Positions 10,715-18,867 of a stretch of 18,867 nucleotides of DNA are shown in pieces. The notes beneath the pieces are model-generated. The model had not been told where the DNA came from. It did not search any database and saw nothing but the letters and a program-made list of their open reading frames with translations. The translations under genes were made by a program, and so were the position numbers. Source of the stretch: Actinomortierella ambigua (Eukaryota > Mortierellomycota > Mortierellomycetes > Mortierellales > Mortierellaceae); contig JAAAJB010000500.1 in the NCBI GenBank assembly GCA_016098155.1, forward strand, positions 7,653 through 26,519. Direction: 5' to 3'. Each line of letters starts with the position of its first letter. Position 1 is the first letter of the stretch.

Positions 10715-11062
10715 TGTGTGTGTGGCAGGGAGAGATGAAAGAGGGTGCTTTTATATGAAGTTGCTGTTGGGGGGGGGGGCATGAGCGGACGAGAGGCCAC
10801 CAAGATCGTTGCCCACAAGCATTCCCATCTATCATTGTCTACAAGCTGTCCATATAGCATATCCATATATATTTCTCTGCCAGATGTCCACATATCATGT
10901 GTGTGTGACAGCCTCTGCGCCCCCCCCCCTCCCTTTAAATTTTTGTTGCTGCATAAATTTTCGCGACTTTTTGTATATAAATCGATTTTGCATTACTTCT
11001 TGAAATCAACCTTCTCCACATACACACACACACACGCTCCCCCCATCACTCTCATACACAAA
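10715..11062 (+). promoter_or_regulatory. Nuf2 upstream region
   Basis: About 350 bp between the foldback element and the Nuf2 ATG. It holds a (TG)n tail at 10711-10724, G10 and C9-10 runs near 10770 and 10920, and a TATA-like TATATAA at 10974-10980, 83 bp before the start codon. The start context is CACAAAATGG. TATA function is inferred from position only. Confidence 0.45.
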
Positions 11063-13362
11063 ATGGACTTTCGGAGGTCATTAGCACCAGGTGCAAGCAT
11101 GCGCAGTGGGCGAGGCGGCATGGCAGGAGGAGCATCGACATTGGCCAGCTCCCGCGGCCCAGGAGCTGCTGCTGCTAGTGGTGGAGCAGGAGGAGGAGGA
11201 GCGACAACGAAGAGCAGCAGTCAGACGGGTTCGTCGCCTACAACGACGGGCACCAACGCCAACAATAACAACAACTCCACGAATGCCAACACCAGCAATA
11301 AGCCCGAGACATTTCATTTCCCCATGCTGAAATCGCAAGCGATTCTGTCGTGCATGAAGGATGTCGAGGTGCCGTTTACCGAGGAGGAGCTGGCGCGGCC
11401 AAACGCGACCAAGATGCAGATTGTGTATGAGGCGATGCTGGATATCGCAGTCGGCTCGGCGCGCGAGGATCTGTTCTTGCAGGATGTGGAAGCGATGGGC
11501 TTGGTGGCGTATCCTGTGAGTTTCTCTTTTTTTGGGAGAAAATGTGTGTATGGCCCTCTTTTTTTTTTCAGGTCAAAGACTGACGTTTTTTTTTCTTCTT
11601 ATTTGTTGTCGCTCTCTAGGACATTGTGGTGGACGCTGTGCGGTTCTATGTCTTTTTGGATCAAATGTAATTAGGCAATGCATGAGGAGACAATACAAGG
11701 ACCGAGGAAGTGGACAAAGACTTAAAGATGACAACAACAACAAATGCCAACTCATACCTTCTTCTACGCCTTTTTTTTTTCTATTCTATTCCTTCCTTTT
11801 CTTTGGGCGGTGTTCTTTAGGACCAACATGATGCAAAAGGTCGGTATCCCTGATTTTTCAAGTCGGGACATCACCAAACCAGAAGCTGATCGAGTTCGAC
11901 GGGTGCTGAGTGCAGTCATCAACTTTATCAAGTTTCGCGTGGAACGACAGTCAAATTTCTTCCAGGAGCTCGTCAAGATGGATGGCCTTATCGAGACCAT
12001 TGCCGATGGCGAGCGGGAATATGAAGATACCATGGCAGAACTTGAACATGTCAGGTATTATAAAACACCCTGGAAAAGAAAAAGGAAAAAAAAAAAGGTC
12101 GAGGGAGAGGAAGAGGAAGATTGCCCATCAATGCCTTCCTTTTCAATTGAAGATTAACCCTTATTTTTTTTTCTTTTAAAAAAAATAGACAAAAACGGAA
12201 AGCGGACGAGCCAAAGATCGAGGAACAAAAGGCCATTAACCATCAGCTGGCTGCCGAACTGGAGGAATTAAAGCGGATTGAAGTTCAGCTTTCAAGGACC
12301 AAGAGTGAAGTCATGAACGAGCGGATACAGCTTCAACAACGCAGTGTACGTTTTGTGTTGTATTCTACATATTTGTTGGGCGAAGACGTAGCGTGTGTGT
12401 GTATTCTAATTAATTTCGTCCGCGTTGCATGTCTTTCTCTTTTTTTTTTTTTTTTGACAATAAATAGAAATCGTTGGATGAAGCATTAGCAATGTCCAAA
12501 GCCGAGTTCAACGCCCTCAAAGCCGAAGTCGTCGAGGTGCCAGACAACCTCGAGCGCGATCTTGAGGAGCTACCAGCCAAGATCCAACGCGCCCAGGAGC
12601 AGCATGCCCAGCTGACCAAACGCCTGGCCGAGCGACAGCGGTGGCTGGGTCGCATCGATCGCGTCCCACAAGACCTGCAGCCGATCACGGAGCAATGTCA
12701 GAGCACCTTTGGGTTCCAGCAGGAGGTCCAGGAGAGCCGGCAACGTGCTTTCCAGCTCGAGAATGATATTGTCGATAAGCAGATGGCCGTTACGGACTTG
12801 AAGAATCGTATCGAGGTACACACTCTACGCTCCCTCTCCCCCCCCCTCCTTTTTTTCAGCGCAACCTTGTGGTGGACAAAAAAAAAGGTGGAAAGCTCAT
12901 TTACCACATCATTTATCTCACACTTTTTTTCTTCTTTTTCTTCACCTAGCAACTCGATCTGCTCGTCGCCAAAACCACGGAAAACTTGACGAAGAACACC
13001 AACACAACCAAGCAACGCGTCGAGAAACTGGAGGAGGAGACGGCGGCTCAGGAGGAGACATATCTTGAAGCAGAGTCGGTCCTCAACGCTAGCCGTGCAG
13101 CATTGGAAGAGCAGATGAGAAAGGTACAAGACAAAAATGTCAAAAGGTTGTGCAGGGGGGCAGTTTTATCTCTATTGTTCTGTGTGTTTTTTTTATCTAA
13201 TAATTCCCTTGCAAACTCTTTTCTTCTTCTGAAACTACCACATAGTACAACGACTTGCACGATCGCGAGGCACGGCTCACAGCAGAGACGCGAGAGCTAC
13301 TCGAGCAGAACAGGGCGCTTTTTGAAGGCTATTGCACACGCCTCTTCAGCGCCTTCCAATAA
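11063..13362 (+). CDS. NUF2: Kinetochore protein Nuf2 (Ndc80 complex)
   Basis: Subunit of the Ndc80 complex, which links kinetochores to spindle microtubules; Nuf2 pairs with Ndc80. Seven exons join in frame: 11063-11515, 11620-11666, 11821-12054, 12189-12345, 12468-12815, 12950-13123 and 13246-13362, giving 509 aa. Residues 1-82 are a low-complexity Gly/Ala/Ser/Thr/Asn-rich extension. From about residue 83 the Nuf2 CH-type head begins (FHFPMLKSQAILSC, PFTEEELARP, then LFLQDVEAMGLV, VRFYVFLDQM and RVLSAVINFIKFR). The rest is coiled coil rich in Glu, Gln, Lys and Leu. Human and yeast Nuf2 are about 450-465 aa, so most of the extra length is the N-terminal tail. The introns are 104-154 nt, all GT-AG. 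The ATG follows an A-rich context. It converges with SMC3. No broken exon was found. Confidence 0.92.
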
Positions 13363-13369
13363 TTGTAAT

Positions 13370-13375
13370 AATAAA
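13370..13375 (+). terminator. Candidate poly(A) signal for Nuf2
   Basis: AATAAA seven bases past the Nuf2 stop codon. It is the only such hexamer on the plus strand in the short gap to SMC3. Confidence 0.5.
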
Positions 13376-13398
13376 CAACACACACAATATAGTACATA

Positions 13399-13404
13399 TT
13401 TATT
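13399..13404 (-). terminator. Candidate poly(A) signal for SMC3
   Basis: TTTATT on the plus strand reads AATAAA on the minus strand, about 80 bases past the SMC3 stop. Cleavage 10-30 nt further would fall at about 13370-13390, overlapping the Nuf2 3' UTR. Confidence 0.5.
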
Positions 13405-13483
13405 TTGAAAGAAGGCCATACTGCATTCAACACAAAAAAAATCTCACTTGGCATTAACCATGACAAAAAAACCCCCCCTCCGA

Positions 13484-18434
<4,951 letters not shown>

Positions 18435-18867
18435 GGCGAGGTGAGTGCCCCAATGGCGTTGGTGGAAAGCAATATAAGAGGAAAGGAAGGACGAACAGCT
18501 TTGGACAGGAAAAGACTAGACACAAAAAAAAGTGGTGGCAAACACAGTCGAGCGCGTCTCATTTTATTTTTCGGCCAGGGACTGCTGCCTAAATTCGAGA
18601 GTGGCGTTTCATCGAGAAGGGGCAGACCAGTCGGGCACAGACCCCCCCTCCAACGATATTGCAGGCAGATATTGAAAAACTGGTCGCACAAAGTGGCCAA
18701 CAGATGCGCCAATAAGTTGGCCGCACCATCGTTCCAGGGGACGATACAGGCCGGACTGGACAGTGGAACGCCTGCCAAGCGGCGACTGCATAGACAAGTC
18801 CTTTCGGACCTACACCTACCTTTTTTTGACTTGGTCTTGTGGGCCTTGCTTGTTGCGAGTCGGGAAC
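18435..18867. other. SMC3 upstream region; no gene assigned
   Basis: This should contain the SMC3 promoter and 5' UTR. An AT-rich CTTATATT (minus-strand reading) lies near 18470, about 40 bp before the ATG. From about 18590 to the window end a plus-strand frame stays open without an ATG (it includes KLAAPSFQGTIQAGLDSG), and another plus frame has a short protein-like stretch ending MRQ and a stop near 18715. Neither is recognised. A neighbouring gene may begin or end here. Confidence 0.45.

Overview
The window looks like nuclear DNA of a filamentous, probably early-diverging fungus. The evidence is intron-rich genes with GT-AG introns mostly of 90-250 nt, T-rich 3' splice tracts, abundant microsatellites, and a gene set (Rac GTPase, Ndc80-complex Nuf2, cohesin SMC3) that fits a fungus keeping Rac, which the two model yeasts lack. 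A Mucoromycota/Mortierellomycota-like source is an inference from texture only; no species marker is present.

Layout, left to right. (1) 169-1248, plus: the 3' two coding exons of a Rac-type Rho GTPase, split by an unusually long 608-nt intron; its 5' part lies outside the window. (2) 1249-2994: noncoding, T-rich. (3) 2995-4246, plus: a two-exon prolyl-4-hydroxylase-like 2-oxoglutarate/Fe(II) dioxygenase with a low-complexity basic insert in its catalytic core. (4) 4247-6828: mostly noncoding, but with a possible spliced minus-strand gene (5281-6022) and a further open minus-strand segment (4649-about 5000), neither recognised. (5) 6829-9969, plus: a three-exon membrane-anchored protein with a microbial-type PARG (DUF2263) macrodomain-like region, a Ser-rich linker, and a roughly 300-residue acidic tail; its catalytic-loop glutamate pair appears degenerate. 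(6) 9970-11062: intergenic DNA holding a large imperfect inverted repeat (10378-10714). (7) 11063-13362, plus: a seven-exon kinetochore gene, Nuf2. (8) 13484-18434, minus: a complete twelve-exon cohesin gene, SMC3 (1216 aa by my splicing). (9) 18435-18867: SMC3 upstream DNA with no gene assigned.

Nuf2 and SMC3 are both chromosome-segregation genes and run tail to tail with 121 bp between stop codons; candidate poly(A) signals on the two strands are interleaved, so their 3' UTRs probably overlap. The other genes show no evident shared pathway, as expected for a fungal chromosome. The most interesting items are the divergent PARG-like protein and the foldback element upstream of Nuf2. I did not find a convincing multi-gene novel system.
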